Assembly (NCBI GenBank): GCA_948146395.1
Contig: OX411559.1
Coordinates: 29,666,708-29,730,707 of the forward strand
DNA from: Fragum whitleyi
Taxonomy: Eukaryota > Mollusca > Bivalvia > Cardiida > Cardiidae
DNA: 64,000 bases
Direction: 5' to 3'
Every line of letters starts with the position of its first letter. The first letter of the stretch is position 1. The notes beneath the pieces were generated by a model that searched no databases, was not told the DNA's origin, and was given only the letters and a program-made list of their open reading frames with translations. This document shows positions 22,801 through 33,800 of this stretch, piece after piece. A program made the position numbers and the translations under genes.

Positions 22801-24145
22801 CAACCGCAGGAACCCTCATTTGCAAAAGTCACAAAAATGGCACTTTTTCGGGAAATTTGAAAGTTCGACCTCGGAAGCCTCGAAAATTAATCCAACAAGT
22901 GTCAAGCTTCGATGACATTTGCGTGTCAGATATCATTTTTCTAAGTAAAATATAATTACCATTGCCTTATTTCTCTCACGAGTATAATATGTCACAATTA
23001 CCAGACCTACCAATGTTAATTTTGAAATAAGGAGCATCCTTAAATTCTCTTCAAATTCGTTTCTTTCTTCATTTTTTTTGCGAGTAGATATTGATTGAAG
23101 TTTCTCCCTAAATGATTTTTTTTAACACAATTCGACTACCTACTATTTTAGATACCAAAGGAAATATTCTTTTTTTTTCAGCAAAACGAAGTAACCGTTT
23201 AGAAGTTCGTTTCAGTGTAGATGTAGACGAGAAGATAAATAGAAACGAAGTTCGACGGCGTGGGTTCAAACCCGGGCTGGTACACTAACAAATTAATTAT
23301 CCTTCCACTATCCCCCGTAACAACTAACCGTCTTCTGGGGGCGTCGCTCATATGGGCATGTGCTACGGTGGCGACGATAAATAAACGGAAATACACTCAC
23401 ATAGTATTGATAAAAGAAAACGTTAATTCATACAATTAGAAATTTATTATAAACTTTTTATTTTATCACATTTTCACCTTTTTAGTTTATATAAATCATC
23501 AAAATAACTATTTGCGTGTACAATCATACAGTCTGCGAAATAAAATCACAGTAAAAAAAATCATTGGTGAAACCGTCGTGATCAACCAGGCTCAATAATT
23601 AATCCATTTCATCATACTCAAATCTGTCTGTTCAAACCGTCGCTAAGACTTTTATCCATGTCTGAAAGTGAGTAGGAAAGCAAGAAATACATCTGGTTAA
23701 CACGAACTCTAAAAATCTGAAATTCATTTATTTTACGAAATATAATAATTACGAAAATTCATATAGAACTGAGCAAGTGCGTTGCATTCTCGGTAAAGGC
23801 ATAAGTTTACAGAGGCGCTAAGTTGAAATCTACGACCGTTACGGATAATGAAAACCTTCACGATACGTTCTGGAGGCCGAGAGAGACTTTATGATTGTCT
23901 TTTATAGACAAGAGGGACTACACCTTTAAATACATGGAGCATACATTAGAAAGATTTTATAGATTGCTCGGGACTAAACAGTTGTAACTGTCATTAAATA
24001 TAGACAGATATAACTGTTTTCACAGAACCATCGATATGTGACACAGTCTGTTTCGTTGGCAAAATATTATTAAGATTTGAAACAATTACAGATTTGTCGA
24101 TGGTAAATGAAATGTAATGATGAATTTTTATGATGAGCTACCTTT
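22801..24145. other. Intergenic, possible SINE fragment at 23240-23390
   Basis: No gene. Near 23258 'gtgggttcaaacccgggctgg' resembles a tRNA B-box region and may be a SINE relic; the overlapping minus frame reads ..YQPGFEPTP.., a common SINE by-product. Confidence 0.35.
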
Positions 24146-24252
24146 TCAGTTTTCGGTGATCTCACCATCCGGGTCATTCATAATCTTTGTCAGGGAGGCG
24201 CTAACAGCAGCTTCAGCTAAATCTGTTGGAAGAGATACGTCCATTCTGATCA
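24146..24252 (-). CDS. Unrecognised six-exon gene, exon 6 (terminal)
   Basis: Minus-strand acceptor AAAAAAAG|TGATC at 24253, 107 nt, entering in phase 1 (G|TG = Val) and ending TGA at 24146-24148. Residues 197-231: after VIRMDVSLPT comes an Ala-rich helix DLAEAAVSASLTKIMND and the acidic end DPDGEITEN. A competing acceptor six bases downstream (CAG|AATGG) would shift the frame into a stop, so the AAG acceptor is preferred although its tract is A-rich and therefore weak. Confidence 0.6.
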
Positions 24253-24680
24253 CTTTTTTTCACACGCAGTTAGGTAATCAAATATAAACAAAGGCTAATT
24301 TCCTACTGCAGCATTGGTACAGACATTGAAAAATTCATAAACTGTGCCGTTGAACATATGACCTTAGAATAGATCAATTTCAAAATGCGATAAAATGTTT
24401 TATTTTAGACTGTGTCTTTGAGTTTTTACATACACGTATTTGATTTTTTCTGTACATCGAGTGACCCAGATTATCAACAAATTGACAGTAGCCCTGACTT
24501 TTGATAGACTGATAAGTCATGACCATACGATACTCGTATGTCTGTTATATTATTTTTTGCGCTCTTGTTATCAACATAATTACTGAAAAATGTATGTATC
24601 ATGGGCCAATGGCCTTAATTACTGAACAAAATATATCTTTGTCCATAAGATGACTTTTTAAATCAATCCTTATAACCTAC

Positions 24681-24797
24681 CACTGACGGCTCCAGAAGAC
24701 AAAGAGTCAGCGTCATCTACAGCGGCCATGTTTGATTCTTCAGCAAGGTCATGAACGATGTTGGTTAGAGACTGTGTCACAGCTTCGTTAGCCATCA
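24681..24797 (-). CDS. Unrecognised six-exon gene, exon 5
   Basis: Acceptor ataacag|TG, donor G|GTAGGT, 117 nt, phase 1 in and out. Residues 158-196: VMANEAVTQSLTNIVHDLAEESN forms a clear amphipathic helix (hydrophobic V, L, I-V, L spacing), then an acidic AVDDADSLSSGAVS. Same phase and layout as exons 4 and 6, suggesting exon duplication. Confidence 0.7.
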
Positions 24798-24825
24798 CTG
24801 TTATAATAACATTAAAATGAAAAGA

Positions 24826-24984
24826 CGATAATCGTTTGTTTAAGTGTAAGATCGATTGATATTTCATTGAGTGAACAACAAAAACTATACTTTCACGAGT
24901 GGCAGAGCCACAAGTGAAATTATAGCTTTTGTTTTTCACGAAATGAAATATTAATCGATCTTACTCGAAAAACAAACGATTATT
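24826..24984. repeat. MITE-like inverted repeat
   Basis: GATAATCGTTTGTTTAAGTG and its inverse CGAAAAACAAACGATTATTC bound nested arms GATCGATTGATATTTCATT / AATGAAATATTAATCGATC around a GAGTGGCAGAGCCACAAG centre. The core is shared with 1594-1727. It sits 29 bp from exon 5, inside intron 4. Confidence 0.8.
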
Positions 24985-25716
24985 CTATTTCTTTAATGCA
25001 AAAATGAGACAAAATGTGAAATTTCTAGGACATATTTTCGTAAAGCGCATTATTTTGCGCGTGATTGCTATGCAACGTTCATGGTGACGTCACTTATTTC
25101 GCCCCGCATAGATGACGCCAGTTAGGATGAAATGCACAAAAGCAGGGTATAAGTTTTTGATAATTTCACTGCTTTTGCGGTGAGTTTATCAAGTGATAAT
25201 CTACCGTTATTTCTCGATAAACCACCGAAAAGCATTAAAGAAAAGATGATTTGTTTCGTATTGTGATTTAATTGGATAGATAGAAAAAAAATGTTGTATG
25301 TCCAAAAATAACAATGTAAATTGGACATGGTTTTGAGAATACACCATGGCCACAGAACATTGATACTTTAAGCCAGTAACATATAATCCTTTTTATAATG
25401 GAGTCAATAAACAGGGCTTGTAATCTTTTTGAACATTTTAAATCAAACTATGATGAAAGACGTTCTGGTTAACATCATGAATGTGAAAATAAAGTAACTG
25501 ATAACATAAAATGTTATCATGTAAGTAATGTATTACCCATACAGGCTTCAGTGCATGGTAAAATGGTTCGCTGATCTGTTGTTCCGACATTTTGCTCGCC
25601 CACAAATGAATATCATATGAAAATCGTATTTTCGATTTAGAATTTCCCAACGGTTTAATCTAAAGAGAAATCGTTCTGAATTCGCTATGTAACTTTAGAA
25701 ATGGACAAATACTAAC

Positions 25717-25824
25717 CGCTTAGAATGCTGGATGTGAGGGATGCAGTATCGTCTGTCACGATATTTCTTGTGATATTGACTTCATTTTCAGCATTTTGAA
25801 TAATGCTCTGCACAAAGGTTTTAA
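25717..25824 (-). CDS. Unrecognised six-exon gene, exon 4 (AKAP-like helix)
   Basis: Acceptor catttcag|TT, donor G|GTTAGT, 108 nt, phase 1 in and out. Residues 122-157 begin VKTFVQSIIQNAENEV. Positions V122, F125-V126, I129-I130 and A133 fit the spacing of hydrophobic residues in PKA RII-anchoring helices ([AVLISE]xx[AVLIF][AVLI]xx[AVLI][AVLIF]xx[AVLISE]). The fit is to a loose pattern only. The rest (ITRNIVTDDTASLTSSILS) is Ser/Thr-rich. Confidence 0.7.
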
Positions 25825-26354
25825 CTGAAATGAAAATTCATTTTGATGAAGAAGCAATCTTTTATGTTCATTCTGGTGAAGAAACAACTGGAAATATATA
25901 TAAAAAATGTTTTCATACACGAGCAAAAGAGTCATTTTTTATCATTGAAATGCTTTCCGAATTAAGGTTGCCAACGTGTCAAGTCTAAATAGTTTTGAAT
26001 TTTTATAAGCTCATACTAAAAGATTAAGAAAATATTTTTAATCCAATACTATATTAACATATATACAAACGTCAAACAAGAAGGTATGAAAAGACAACAC
26101 CTAGAAGAATCTTATCACACACACAAAAAGACCGCGTGAGTAAAATAGTAAATGAAGTAAGTATAGTAAGTATAGATTTGATTATGTCTGGATCCCGAAT
26201 GTGTAAGTTTTTGTTTGGTATCTCAAATACAATGTATCAATCTGGTGTTTGTCTGTACCACATCAGTAGGACAATTGTAATGTTTCTTTTTCATTTTCTG
26301 TGTGAAAGGCTGTAAGATAAATAGATCGCTGTTGTTTATCAAAAAAAGATCATT

Positions 26355-26380
26355 AACAGCAACAACAACAACAACAACAC
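26355..26380 (+). repeat. CAA microsatellite
   Basis: aacagcaacaacaacaacaacaac, within intron 3 of the unrecognised gene. Confidence 0.9.
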
Positions 26381-26511
26381 CCTAGATAGAAGCAGTTTGC
26401 ATCACATCCATATTACCATCTATCTTTCAGGTAAATAAAAGTTTAATGTTTATGGAGTGTTTTATGACGGAGGTAAATTAGTAGCTGGACCAACAATCCA
26501 TCAACTCATAC

Positions 26512-26631
26512 CTTGTTCTGGGTCGGGGTTTCCGTCGAAGGTACATCCAATATAGTTCTGTTTCTGTACTGACTTTGTGGTCATCTGAATTTGACCTGCG
26601 TGGTCAGGAACCCCAGGTAGAGGGGATTTCA
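26512..26631 (-). CDS. Unrecognised six-exon gene, exon 3
   Basis: Acceptor gtaaatatttacag|TG (reading minus), donor G|GTATGA, 120 nt, phase 1 in and out. Residues 82-121: proline-rich start VKSPLPGVPDHAG, then QIQMTTKSVQKQNYIGC and an acidic FDGNPDPEQ. No domain recognised. Confidence 0.65.
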
Positions 26632-27640
26632 CTGTAAATATGGAAAAATAATTGTCTTGTTTTATTTTCTTTCTATTATCGTCAGTTTCACCAATGAATG
26701 TCATAAAATAAGAATCATTGGTTTAAGTTAACAAGTTCGAAATCCGATTCTTCAACCATTACTTCACTAGAAAAGAGTTCCATTGGGGAAATCGTATCAT
26801 TAAAAAACCCCACTTTATAATAGTCACATTCAGCTTTGGTCCCCATGACTGTGGGCTGCCGATTCCTGATCAATATCATTTGACAATAATATTGTATCAG
26901 TCACAAATAAGGCCCATACACCATCTGTCAAGGGTGATAGGCTTACTACCATTACGCACGTAATACAACTGCGTAACAGAAATATATCCTCTTTCGACAA
27001 ATTTCGTTGATGGATGACCATAATATCGAAACTAGAGCTTGAATAGTTACGATGTTCTGATTATCACCAACGCTCGAATCATAGAAAATGAGAGCGGTCG
27101 GAGGACATTCATCTTTTGTCACAGTGCACATTTCTCTATGAATCCTATGTATTCTATGTTGGTCGCTTTCTGAGTGCGTAAAAATTTCAAAGTCCTAGTT
27201 ACGCATTTGTCCATAATACTGTCACACGTGTAAGCTGACAATACTATTGAGTCTATATTATTGTAAGTTTAATTAATCTTGTAAGCCTCGCTTAGGTTGT
27301 AGAGATTTGTATTCCTATTTAGACTGCACCATTCTGCAGCTTTCGCATTCATTTTTCTAACCTTCATATAACATGTTATAGTAAGACATTCAATTGAATT
27401 TTATTCAATCAGTTTATTTATAAGTTCACGTCACTACAACATTGATGAAGTTATAGTTATGATGTTTTAAAAGAACATTGGCACATATACCTTTTAAACT
27501 CATACTTATAAAAACACCCGTGTGATAACATCCAATACGATATTTTTAAAACAATGATATAATGCGGTTAATTTTAGAAACTTGCATCATCGACGAAAAC
27601 AAGGCAAATCGAGGTTATAAGATAAATATAATACGTACTT

Positions 27641-27762
27641 AGTGTATTGTATGAGAAAAATATCTAACCATGTTGTGGGAATTGATAATTGTGTCGACAG
27701 AGCCTCGACAACGATCAATTCCCCAAACCTCGTTTGATATTTTTTTCATAACACTTAGTACG
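27641..27762. repeat. Inverted repeat (MITE-like) in intron 2
   Basis: TACGTACTTAGTG..ATGAGAAAAATATC pairs with GATATTTTTTTCAT..CACTTAGTACGTA. A second inverted core, GGGAATTGATAATTGTGTCGA / GACAACGATCAATTCCC, lies inside. It abuts the 27763-28667 element. Confidence 0.75.
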
Positions 27763-28667
27763 TATAGTCCGTTTGACTTCTATATGAATTAAGATTTCGC
27801 CGAAAAACTCAAAAATGAAATAGTAAAACGTGTTTTTTTCTTGTCATATCATATTTTCCATTTTATATCATGACGGATTTTGTTTTTCAGAATATTTGAA
27901 TGTAAAATAAAGATTTTGTCCGTCCGTCTACACGTTAACTTTAATCCTTTCATACCTCCGTGTGTCCGTATTAACCGGAACAGCGAACTGTATGACTAAA
28001 ATAGTTCTGATTTGCATAGGGGCCGAGTCAAAAGTGTAAGATTGTGAGTCGTTTTATAAAATTACGTTTGTCGAAGAGTTTTACATCCTCTGGATATCAA
28101 ATCTGAAAAAATCCCTCTTACTTCAGAAACCGTTTGATCAGATAATTGGTAATTGTGAATTTTATTTCTATCTATTCTGAGATTAACATATTCAGACCAA
28201 CTAGAAAGCATTATTTAACGCAGTTGTTTGGAATTTCACGAGAAAAACTTGATAGTAAGGCGGGTAATAACGATACAAATCACGTAATATTCAAGTTTTA
28301 GATGACATGAACGTCGATATGCTAATTAGCATGTCCAAATAAGGAATAATCGACATTTCATCTGTCAAATTTTAAATATAAAACCACGTGTTTTTACTAT
28401 GTGTTTATATTTTCTTTACTATGTTTTTATTTTCTTTACTACTTAACGGCTCCATCACCGCTCGTGTTTAAGAGCGGAAAATGCGAAAATATGAACATTA
28501 AATAGATAGACAAAATCATTATTTTGAAATCATTTTGTTTTTAAAAAATATTTTTTGAGTGGTATTAAGCTGAAATTAAGACTTAACCACATACAAATCC
28601 TTCATTCAAACGCAATTTTCTGTAATTGATGAAAAGGTTGGTCCATATAGAAGTCAATCAGACTATA
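27763..28667. mobile_element. Short-TIR DNA element, about 905 bp, non-coding
   Basis: The left end TATAGTCCGTTTGACTTC and the right end, read inverted, TATAGTCTGATTGACTTC continue to match through CTATATG (two differences over 24). Flanked by TA. There is no transposase frame inside. It lies in intron 2 of the unrecognised gene. Confidence 0.6.
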
Positions 28668-29609
28668 TTATACTGAGCGACTTTAAAAACGCAATACTTA
28701 AAACATCCCTAAAATGCAAATATGAGTGAACAGACTCGGACTCAAATATACTTATTTTCTTACCTTAACAAGTTACCTTTAATCCAACATCAATGATATT
28801 TTGAAACATTCCCTTGTATTCCCTATTCGGTGAAAATTTCAAACATACCCACGAAAGTTGAAATTTATCCATAGCCCTACTATTAAGACGATATTTTCTT
28901 TTTTAATGAAACAAAAGCCAAGCAAATTTCAGAGTTAAGATGAATGAATCAAAGACGACACCAAAACGTCGGCTTTTAGACCAGAAAAGACGTCCCTTGT
29001 ATGCTTTTCCATTCCTTTCGTAGAACCACAAACGTTGATCATGTGAATGCGGTTTGTGCAAACAAAGCCTGTTTACGCTTTTACCCCTTAGCAGACATCT
29101 CGTTTAGAACTGAGATGACATTTTGAGATGTTCAAATATTGATATTGAATAAATCATTTTTTTAGAGTTATCAAGGTTAACGACTTTGCAATTCAAAGGA
29201 ACATTTTTCATTTTGACATACTCGATTCAGAGTATAGTCTTTGAAAAGTGAGAGAGTTGATTTAATTTCTTTAAGTGGTTTTTTAAAATGTCTATCGTTC
29301 ATTACCTTCCACACTTCAGATTAGTTAAATCAAACTACGTTGAAAAGTGCCATGACAAAGAAAGAGAGAACACTAGATTGCTATGCCGAAACTAACAAAA
29401 GCGTCAGATCAAATAAAGGTTAAGTCGATTCAACAGAGTATCTTCTTAGTATGATTTCAGCTTAATTTGGTTAAAACACACCTACTTTTCCGTGCTCAAA
29501 TTTCGCATTTCTTTGTTGCGTATTTAAAGTAGCTCAGTATATATATTTCACTTCTAATGTATGTGATCGCTATAAAAATGAATTAATTGGAAATGTGTTT
29601 ATACCATAC

Positions 29610-29772
29610 CTTGATCAGTACGGATTTCTCCATTTGCCGATGGTGTCCTTACTCTTGTAATGATCAAATCTGGTGACCCAGTTTCGTTTTCAAGGTCACC
29701 TGGGGTCAAAGGTTGTATTAATTTGTTCTTCCTAGCTAACTTTCTTCTCAAGACATTTCTAGCCCTTGCCAA
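29610..29772 (-). CDS. Unrecognised six-exon gene, exon 2
   Basis: Acceptor taatttcag|TTG, donor G|GTATGG, 163 nt, phase 0 in and phase 1 out. Residues 28-81: a strongly basic helix LARARNVLRRKLARKNK (could bind calmodulin, nucleic acid or acidic lipid; not determinable) followed by a charged, likely disordered part with LENETGSPDLIITRVRTPS. Confidence 0.7.
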
Positions 29773-30435
29773 CTGAAATTATGACGTAATTAAATAATCA
29801 TCCACGGCACTAACTCCAGTGAGTATGAAGTCTAGCGGACTATTAAAACAAGAAATCAAAGGTCTAAGTATAAAGCCCGATTTTATTATATTGGGGAAAA
29901 TATTGTTGAAAAAAAAATCGATTGTTACGTTTCCACCATATTTCATAACTTACTACATAATTAATAATAGCTAGCTTTAAAAGGTACAAATAGTTTCATG
30001 CAAATGTTATCTTTTTATTGAACACGTTGAAAGGGAATGATTGAAAATAAAACTGCCCTTCATGCTCATTTGTTTGTCGAAATATTCCGGTGTCGTTGGA
30101 CGACTTAAACATCTTCGCTTCAAAAGCTTCCGTCATATAACATCATACTTCCAATCTTCAATCATCAGTTCGTACTCGGCCGCGGCAAGTATCCTTTCTG
30201 ACTTTAATCTACCATAAATGGTAGAATTATCATATACACAAGTGGCATAGCAGCTAGAGGCTATTAAATGATGTAATGGTAATACATTTGCGATAATTGC
30301 CAGGTATCCATGGTGAGGTGCTTCAGTCGTCGAGATAAGACCGAAAACATGGTAAAAGTTAAAATTTACTTACACAAAGTCAGAGTAAACCAAAAGCTTT
30401 GGAAAATTGACTTACTCTATACAAATATAACATAC

Positions 30436-30516
30436 CCTTTCGTTGACAGATTTCTGTATGCTTATAACCCAACCAAAACAACCTCGTCTTGGTTGATCTA
30501 ATTCCTCCTGAGACAT
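30436..30516 (-). CDS. Unrecognised six-exon gene, exon 1 (start)
   Basis: ATG at 30516-30514, 27 codons, donor AGG|GTATGT in phase 0, which joins exon 2 (phase 0). The N-terminus starts MSQEELDQPRR, then GCFGWVISIQKSVNER. There is no signal peptide, so the product is probably intracellular. The six exons give 696 nt, 231 residues, with every junction in agreement (0, 1, 1, 1, 1). I recognise no family. It is built from a basic N-terminal helix and three similar phase-1 exons each carrying an amphipathic helix, most like a small scaffold or anchoring protein. The ciliary/PKA reading is inference from the helix pattern and the upstream X-box-like site. Confidence 0.65.
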
Positions 30517-30720
30517 GTCAACGTTTAGTCAAAATGATCTCAATAAAATTTATTTATTAATATAACAATGAAGCAAGCTTCGAAACAGCGTGATATCTAG
30601 CAGACAACAATCGTCTATGAGCGGTTGCTGGGTAACGTTAATCACGTGATACGCAACAAATGACGACGTACTACATTAACGTTGAAGTTACGTCATTACG
30701 ACGTCAAAATAAGTTGGAAC
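30517..30720 (-). promoter_or_regulatory. Candidate promoter with X-box-like and CRE-like sites
   Basis: GTTGCTGGGTAAC at 30624-30636 resembles an RFX X-box (GTTGCT, one-base spacer, GGTAAC; one half-site deviates by one base), 108-120 bp upstream of the minus-strand ATG. RFX sites at this distance typify ciliary genes in animals. TTACGTCA and GACGTCA half/full CRE-like sites lie at about 30689-30705, and CACGTG at 30643. No TATA box placed convincingly. Confidence 0.45.
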
Positions 30721-31884
30721 TACCTTTATCAATTGTGTTTTTCTCATTTGAATAATAATCACCATCATGATCATTTGATTTATGAAGTTATCATCATTAT
30801 TATTATTTTATTAAGAGAAATATATATCTAATGCCAACATCACGAGCCACGTATGTTATTACTCACTACATTTTATTGTCCTTTATCATACCAAAACATA
30901 CAGCTGAGCAACAATGGAAAACTAGCTGATATGCCGTGGAAAAAATGGACTCGAGACATGAGAGTTATACTTACTCTACAGGCCTATTTTGTCTTTAAAT
31001 AGTTAGTAAATTCCCGGCCTTCATCCTTGGCATGCACGGTATTTGTTCCCGGACATTTACAATTACATTCATAAAATAAAAAGATTTGTTTAATATTTTA
31101 GAGTATGATTTCCATTACTATTTTGTGAGTATTTGTATCAAACACACCAATCTTTTCGCCCATACTCGTCACTTATCGGCGGATCTAGAGGGAAACCGGG
31201 GGCTCCGTACACACCTCCCCAAGTTATTCCGTCAAAATATAGTGGTTATCAATTAATAAAGTATCGCAACTAGGTATAATTTGTTCAGTTGATGACCAGA
31301 ATGTCGTAACTACAACATTTTCAAACTGTACCCACGACTCAGTATTTTCTCACCTAATTGACTATCATACCAAATCCTGTCCGAGAAAAAATCTGGATCC
31401 GCGCAAAAAAGACTTTGCAAGACTTTGCAAGTGCCCGGGTATAACTCCTCACTGGGATAATTTTGTCTATATGTATTTTTAAGCCGGTACTCTCTAGCGC
31501 GAAATTAAGTTTTACAAGAATCTTTTGGTCAACTTTTCCTCATTCGACAAAATTCTTCAGAAGGTTATAATCACTTTTAGAGTGGTCATTCTACCTTACC
31601 ATAATATTATTCTCTGTGAACAGCTGAGCTTCATTAACTGTCCCTTACTTGTTCGTCTTTAGGCCAATGTTCGACGCTTGGTAAGAAATACATTCAAGTG
31701 TATTATCTATTGTAGTTGAGATCTTCGAAGTTTAGTATTATTTTATTAATTTTTTTTTTGAGAGGCTTAAAATCTCCAGATGTCGACGTTTTCATGTTTT
31801 CTTTTTCGTAGGGCCGGCTTTGTATGCCTGAGAAAAAAAATGCGTTCGGGAATCAATAACATTTGCAAAATAATGCAGAAATTG
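30721..31884. other. Intergenic, nothing recognised
   Basis: AT-rich, with a short tandem 'gactttgcaa' duplication at about 31411-31430. No supported gene. Confidence 0.4.
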
Positions 31885-31927
31885 TACCCCGCTTTGCAAC
31901 CGAGTACACGTGCAAAGTGGGGTAACA
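31885..31927. repeat. Hairpin, ACCCCGCTTTGCA family
   Basis: GTACCCCGCTTTGCA / TGCAAAGTGGGGTAAC. Relatives at 35951, 36296, 43862 and (one arm) 40835. Confidence 0.75.
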
Positions 31928-31931
31928 TTCC

Positions 31932-32160
31932 TTAACCCTTTCCTGTTTTACAAAATTTTGGACCTGTCCAAATTCAAAGGTTTTGCAGGTGAAAATTTAA
32001 AGTGGATTTAATTTGAAAAATAACCATTCAGTAGGGTAGAAAATAGTGTGGAAAAAGAAGAAATTGCTTGCCAGAAGCAATTTCTTCTTTTTTCATAATG
32101 TTTTCTCAATCATAAAATCACAGACACGTTAAAAGCAGGGATTAAACAGCAAAACGTTAA
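31932..32160 (-). mobile_element. TTAA-flanked MITE, copy 1
   Basis: Bounded by TTAA at 31932-31935 and 32157-32160. Ends TTAACCCTTTCCTGTTT and (inverted) TTAACGTTTTGCTGTTT. The centre has the hairpin GAAGAAATTGCTTG / AAGCAATTTCTTC. No coding sequence. Orientation is opposite to the 35.2, 36.6 and 52.8-kb copies. Confidence 0.85.
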
Positions 32161-33120
32161 ACGTTTACACCTTGAATAACGGGGCTGCATTACTTGTCCA
32201 TCAATACAGAAGGAGTCTCAACCACAAGATTGATAGAAAACTGTAATGAGCCTTGACCTTGACAGTAAGCCTTAAAAGTGAAACCAACAGGAAGGTACTG
32301 TCACTAAATAAAAGTCATGGCCATCGAAAATGTTTTTTTTTTTATGGAGGGAGGGAGGAGGGGGACAAACAGAAAGGAAAAACAATATGCCATCGATTTT
32401 GTTCGATATTGGGCCATGACAAGGCAGGTAAAATTTCGGTGGGGTCTGGCGTAAACTAATTTCTCATTCTTCTTCATCTAACAATCCGAGCTCTGAACCT
32501 TTGTCATGTTGAAATAAAACAATGGCAAACATGCAGAAGAATCAAAGTGCTGACGGCACTGTCAATTGAGGGCACCCATTGTTTGTCAGTATTTATTTCG
32601 AAAATGTATATAAAAGAGCATGTTTTATATAAGGAAGATCAGGTGAAACAGACCAAGAACAGGCGGTCGATATATGTGCAGGCTGATCCAAGTCTAGACC
32701 TCCTGATAATCAGAAATATTCCAGGTTCAACATGACAAGCATAGATATGAAAAAAGAGCTCTGTTTGTAAAACAGTAACGCCCCTGCTTTGATACGGATG
32801 TTGACAGAAAAGAGATAGTTTTCAATATGAGGTGAAATGCTACATTTAATTTTGTGACTTTGAAATTCAACTTTTTATTCTTCCTAAACATCAACATGTT
32901 GATCCCCTCTGAGACAAAAAAGCAAGATAAATTGGTAAAAACTTGGTAAATCAAATCACTACAGATCATGACCACAATAGATCACAAAATCTTTTTTAAT
33001 TTTAATGACCAAACTCAAGTCTTTCTCATATATTTAAATCAAACAAGGTTTTCTGAAGTACCACGAAGGTCAAGGGACCCAGGCCCTGAATTGATTTCTC
33101 TCAAAAACAAAAAAACTGAC
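32161..33120. other. Intergenic; G-rich tract near 32344
   Basis: ggagggagggaggaggggg at about 32346-32364 has G-quadruplex potential. Otherwise no gene or repeat was recognised. Confidence 0.4.
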
Positions 33121-33800
33121 TGACCCATTCGGAATATTACTCGGCCATACCCGTAAACTGCAACAGACCTCGGATGTATATAAGGCGGATGGGTATGTTG
33201 CAAAATTTAAGATTTATATTTTTACAAGTAAGTTCACTTGCCGTTAGCGCCCGGCTTTTTTACTTAAGTATCCTCGTGCTGGGCATATACTTTTTGTCAG
33301 TTTCTATGTCTAACATACATATGGAGCATAAATAAAGACGTTGATTATATTCCCGAGGTTTAATTTTGTGACGTCATAAAAATAACAAGCAACGGCCGTA
33401 TAAACAAAAGTGATGGTGCAATGCTAAACATAATTTTTCCGGCACATTAAAGGGCTTGCAGCTAGTTTTAAATCTTTTTAAATTTCTGTTTGAATAAATA
33501 TAGGCTTTTTCTTATACAAAAATAGCGTCAATTTCAAGATTTTTCGGGCGTTAACATTTGCAGCGACCCTTTAACATGCTTTAACGACCCTCGTGCTATT
33601 CACTCAGCGTTAAGACATAAACGTGAATTAAGCCTATATTATATATGGATACGATGATTCCACGTCAATGACTTAAACGAGTAGCGTTGGCGGCGTCGAA
33701 TGTTTTCGCTCAAAGCTTCGAGGGCGAACACCATGTTAACTGACGTCATCGAGTTTTTCCAAGTTTTCCCGTTATTCTTAAAAACAGTCCGCCTATGTAC
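33121..33800. repeat. Dispersed repeat, second copy (see 18480-18897)
   Basis: 33128-33200 and 33646-33795 match the two blocks beside the LINE. Between them is AT-rich DNA without a match at the other locus. Confidence 0.65.

Noticed and set aside
28740..28830. Extra exon of the unrecognised gene ending at a GTAAGA donor
   Set aside because: The frame compatible with phase 1 contains stops and no acceptor fits.
30100..30215. Minus-strand ILAAAEYELMIEDWKYDVI frame as a further exon of the unrecognised gene
   Set aside because: Possible donor is in phase 2, incompatible with exon 2, and exon 1 at 30436-30516 already joins exon 2 cleanly.
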